From contig ONRO01000081.1 of NCBI GenBank assembly GCA_900320235.1, positions 1 through 9,252 on the forward strand: a stretch of 9,252 bases of DNA, written 5' to 3'. A program made the translations under genes and the position numbers. The notes below the pieces were generated by a model. The model was not told the DNA's origin, ran no database searches, and saw only the letters and a program-made list of their open reading frames with translations. This stretch comes from an uncultured Eubacteriales bacterium (GTDB lineage Bacteria > Bacillota > Clostridia > Oscillospirales > Acutalibacteraceae). This document shows positions 7,338 through 9,252 of this stretch, piece after piece (positions within the stretch are counted from its first letter, which is position 1; each line of letters starts with the position of its first letter).

Positions 7338-7370
7338 GTAATTTAATTGTTTAATTAACAATTAAATTAC
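7338..7370 (+). repeat. Second msd hairpin
   Basis: Arms GTAATTTAATTGTT (7338-7351) and AACAATTAAATTAC (7357-7370) are perfect 14-nt complements around a TAATT loop. The stem is nearly pure A-T. It lies between the first msd hairpin and a2, so the msDNA is predicted to carry two hairpins. A GTGTTTTTC stretch follows, which also makes an intrinsic terminator a weaker possibility. Confidence 0.78.
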
Positions 7371-7393
7371 GTGTTTTTCAATAACAGAATTAG

Positions 7394-7412
7394 TATCGGC
7401 ATACCACTTTTC
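7394..7412 (+). repeat. Retron a2 inverted repeat (pairs with a1)
   Basis: TATCGGCATACC (7394-7405) plus ACTTTTC (7406-7412) is the partner of a1 at 7209-7228. It ends 20 nt before the RT start codon and about 8 nt before its AGGAAA ribosome binding site, the usual position of a2 in retrons. Confidence 0.82.
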
Positions 7413-7432
7413 ATTTTAAAAGGAAATGATTT

Positions 7433-8455
7433 ATGGATAAACAATTATATCTCGAAAAACTAATTGTTGAAATTGATAAACAAGGAAAGAGTATCAATTA
7501 TGCTTCAAAATGCACACGATATGCAACTAGATTGTTAGATAATAATCTTCCTGTTATTTTCGATTTGAAGCATTTTGCTTTGCTTATTGGGATATCAGTA
7601 TCAGATTTAGCAAAAATGCTTTTTTCTGATGAATTGTTCTATTCGCAATTAAGAATTCCAAAGAAAAGTAGCGGTTTTAGAGAGATAGATAGTCCTTCTA
7701 TGGATTTAAAATACATTCAACGATGGATACTAAAAAATATTTTATATAAAATTCGTATTTCTGATTGTGCAGTAGGATTTTGTATAAATAAATCTATTTT
7801 AGATAATGCAAAGAGACATTTGAATCAGAATTGTATTGTGAATTTAGATATTAAAGATTTTTTTCCTTCAATTTCGTTTGAAAGAATCTATAGAATTTTT
7901 GCGTATTATGGCTATACAAATGAAGTGTCTTTTTTGTTGGCAAAACTTTGCACTTTTAAAGGTAGATTACCTCAAGGGTCTCCTGCTAGTCCGTATTTAT
8001 CAAATATTGCTTGCCTTAAACTAGATGCAAGATTAAATGCGGTGGCCAAAAAATATGAAGCTGTATATTCAAGATATGCGGATGACTTAACTTTTTCCGG
8101 GCAAACTGATATTAAATCTATTGTTGGAGCGGTTTCAACGATAGTTAAGGACGAACAGTTTTCTTTGAATAAAAAAAAGACAAGAATAGCATATTCACAT
8201 CAACGACAAGAAGTGACCGGACTAATAGTTAATGGAGATTTAGTGCGAGTATCAAAGAATTATAAAAGAAATATTTATCAAGAACTTTACTATTGTTCAA
8301 AGTACGGTGTGGTTAGTCATATGGAAAAAATTAATTGCGAGAAGGCTTTTTTCAAGGAGCATTTGTATGGAAAAATCTATTTTGTAAATATGGTAGAGCC
8401 AGATGAAGCGAAAAAAATGTTTTCAATAGCAAATAAGATACAATGGGATTATTGA
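7433..8455 (+). CDS. Retron reverse transcriptase
   Basis: This enzyme copies the msd part of the adjacent RNA into single-stranded DNA primed from an internal guanosine 2'-OH, giving msDNA. The 340 residues hold the finger-palm motifs in order: LRIPKKSSGFREID (73-86), the retron-specific NAxxH box NAKRH (125-129), motif A LDIKDFFPSI (138-147), LPQGSPASPYLSN (179-191), catalytic YADD (215-218) and the VTG of region Y (261-263). NAxxH and VTG separate it from group II intron and DGR enzymes. Residues 264-340 act as the thumb and RNA-recognition part. There is no fused maturase, endonuclease or protease domain. The ATG follows AGGAAA at 7421-7426. It sits directly downstream of the RNA and 11 nt before the next gene. 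Confidence 0.95.
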   Translation: MDKQLYLEKLIVEIDKQGKSINYASKCTRYATRLLDNNLPVIFDLKHFALLIGISVSDLAKMLFSDELFYSQLRIPKKSSGFREIDSPSMDLKYIQRWILKNILYKIRISDCAVGFCINKSILDNAKRHLNQNCIVNLDIKDFFPSISFERIYRIFAYYGYTNEVSFLLAKLCTFKGRLPQGSPASPYLSNIACLKLDARLNAVAKKYEAVYSRYADDLTFSGQTDIKSIVGAVSTIVKDEQFSLNKKKTRIAYSHQRQEVTGLIVNGDLVRVSKNYKRNIYQELYYCSKYGVVSHMEKINCEKAFFKEHLYGKIYFVNMVEPDEAKKMFSIANKIQWDY

Positions 8456-8466
8456 GGTAATTTATT

Positions 8467-9042
8467 ATGAATATTGACGATCTAGTATTGCTTCACAAGA
8501 ACTTAGAGTTGTTAGCTGATGGATTCGACCCTAAAACAGGATATTCACTAGAAGATAGTATTTTAAATTCATCATTTAATAAAAGAATACTTAAAGATGC
8601 GGCTGTTGTAATTGACAAATTATTAAAACTTGATTTTAATCCAACTCATATTGATAACAGAAGAAAATATGCTTTTTATTTATCAGAAGAAGACAAAGCA
8701 AAAATAGAATTTTCTGATACGCCAATTTCAATAAGTGCATTTTGCTACAAAATAAATGAAGTCATTGATAAATCGAAAATGAAGCGATTGCAGGCTGTAC
8801 AAATCACATCATGGCTAGAAAAAGAAGGATATCTTAGAAAAAGCACATCGGAAGGAGGAAAATGCTTTAAAGTATTAACTGAAAAATCATCAACAATCGG
8901 TATGACGTCGATACAAAGGACAAGCGCATACGGTAATACCTATGATGTGAATTTATATAGCAGAGAAAGCCAAAAGTTTATAGTTGATCATTTAAATGAT
9001 ATCGTATTAAGAGAAACTTCCATCATAGAAAATGTGTTATAA
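8467..9042 (+). CDS. Uncharacterised 191-residue protein downstream of retron RT, with winged-helix-like region
   Basis: I do not recognise a named family. Residues 5-60 form a helical segment with LELLADGFDPKTG (13-25) followed by DSILNSSFNKRILKDAAVVIDKLL (30-53), a pattern I recall at the start of some bacterial proteins that act on DNA. Residues about 86-140 look like a helix-turn-helix with a wing (AVQITSWLEKEGYLRKSTSEGGKCFKVLTEKS). The end, VNLYSRESQKFIVDHLNDIV (161-180), is another helix. No signal peptide or membrane segment is seen. The GAGGT ribosome binding site overlaps the RT stop codon, 9 nt before the ATG, and codon use is as AT-rich as the RT, so it probably belongs to the retron operon. 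It might be an extra DNA-binding subunit, an anti-toxin or an unrelated neighbour; none of these is shown. Confidence 0.7.
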   Translation: MNIDDLVLLHKNLELLADGFDPKTGYSLEDSILNSSFNKRILKDAAVVIDKLLKLDFNPTHIDNRRKYAFYLSEEDKAKIEFSDTPISISAFCYKINEVIDKSKMKRLQAVQITSWLEKEGYLRKSTSEGGKCFKVLTEKSSTIGMTSIQRTSAYGNTYDVNLYSRESQKFIVDHLNDIVLRETSIIENVL

Positions 9043-9252
9043 TCCAAGATGCATTTTAAAAATTTGCGACGCCTAATCAAAGATAACACAAAATTCTGTT
9101 GAATCGAAAAATGTATTGCGGAGAAATTTTTTCGATTTAGAACGATTGTCAGCACGTATTTTTCAAATAAAATATGATGCTCTTTTGATGCTATACCCGA
9201 CGGAAACGTTGGATTGGTTGTCGCCGGACGCACAAATTGATGCTCATTTAAA
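9043..9252. other. Downstream flank with no supported gene; GC rises at the end
   Basis: No complete gene is seen. GC is 28% over 9121-9180 and 50% over 9181-9240 by count, which suggests the edge of the AT-rich insertion. One forward frame is open from 9077 to the window end (reading DALLMLYPTETLDWLSPDAQ near the end), but it has no ATG with a ribosome binding site near its beginning. It may be the remnant or beginning of a flanking gene, or chance. The reverse-strand reading frame over the same bases has no supporting features. Confidence 0.35.
9102..9137. repeat. Inverted repeat downstream of the retron cassette
   Basis: AATCGAAAAA (9102-9111) and TTTTTCGATT (9128-9137) are perfect 10-nt complements separated by 16 nt, about 60 nt after the last gene. 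The stem is AT-rich with two central C-G pairs and no clear T-run follows. It could be a weak bidirectional terminator or an operator-like or recombination-related site; the role is not shown. Confidence 0.35.

Larger units (their letters stand above)
7209..7412 (+). ncRNA. Retron msr-msd non-coding RNA
   Basis: This is the template and primer RNA of the retron. Its ends pair: a1 (7209-7228, GAAAAGTTGGTATGCTGATA) with a2 (7394-7412, TATCGGCATACCACTTTTC), 19 base pairs with one G-U pair and one bulged T. Just inside a1, AGC at 7231-7233 offers Gly-like branch position G7232 (guanosine), directly before a hairpin with arms GAAAAGC and GCTTTTC (7235-7253), the layout of known msr regions. Two further perfect hairpins, 7274-7312 and 7338-7370, form the likely msd copied into DNA. 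The RT gene starts 20 nt after a2. No other gene overlaps the segment. Exact RNA ends and branch site are inferred from pairing; the msd limits within 7254-7393 are uncertain. Confidence 0.85.

Noticed and set aside
7274..7370. Long hairpins as intrinsic terminators
   Set aside because: No T-run directly follows the first hairpin and the stems are AT-rich; enclosure by the a1/a2 pair and placement before a retron RT make msd far more likely.
7163..7432. CRISPR array
   Set aside because: There are inverted repeats but no regularly spaced direct repeats.
7433..8455. Group II intron or diversity-generating retroelement RT
   Set aside because: No maturase or endonuclease domain, no template/variable repeat pair seen, and the NAxxH and VTG boxes are retron-specific.
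8988..9233. Reverse-strand ORF of 81 codons at the 3' end
   Set aside because: Overlaps the 3' end of the 191-residue gene, crosses the GC step, and shows no motif or ribosome binding site.

Overview
The window looks like a defence island from a low-GC Bacillota, probably a gut Clostridia-type organism. This rests on strong AGGAGG-like ribosome binding sites, AT-rich codon use, and an integrase C-terminus that resembles the conjugative-element integrases of that group. Species cannot be named from the sequence alone.

Layout. (1) 2-238: the C-terminal end of a tyrosine recombinase, 51% GC by direct count (122/238), distinctly richer than the genes after it. (2) 239-406: an AT-rich intergenic stretch with a good extended -10 promoter (341-369) in front of the first defence gene. 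(3) 407-5868: a tight four-gene restriction-modification operon. It encodes a beta-class amino-methyltransferase (DPPY), a C5-cytosine methyltransferase, a McrB-like AAA+ NTPase with a long N-terminal extension, and a LlaJI/YdjA-like PD-(D/E)XK endonuclease with an N-terminal winged helix. Junctions overlap or are 2 nt apart. (4) 5941-9042: a complete-looking retron cassette. It encodes a phosphoribosyltransferase-like effector, a small winged-helix protein, an unannotated msr-msd RNA (about 7209-7412), a retron reverse transcriptase with the NAxxH, YADD and VTG motifs, and a fourth 191-residue protein. (5) 9043-9252: a short tail with an inverted repeat, where GC returns to 50% over 9181-9240 (30/60 by count).

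How the parts work together. In the first module the two methyltransferases should protect the two strands of an asymmetric site, or two related sites, while the McrB-like motor and the nuclease form an NTP-dependent restriction complex, as known for LlaJI and BsuMI. In the second module the RT and its RNA should make msDNA that holds the PRTase/winged-helix effector pair inactive until phage interference. This gene set matches my recollection of type III retrons in the Mestre et al. classification. All genes are on the + strand. The GC steps at both edges suggest the AT-rich block was acquired beside an integrase.

The most interesting items are the retron RNA, which no protein call reveals, the fourth retron gene, and the mixed amino/C5 methyltransferase pairing in a LlaJI-like operon.
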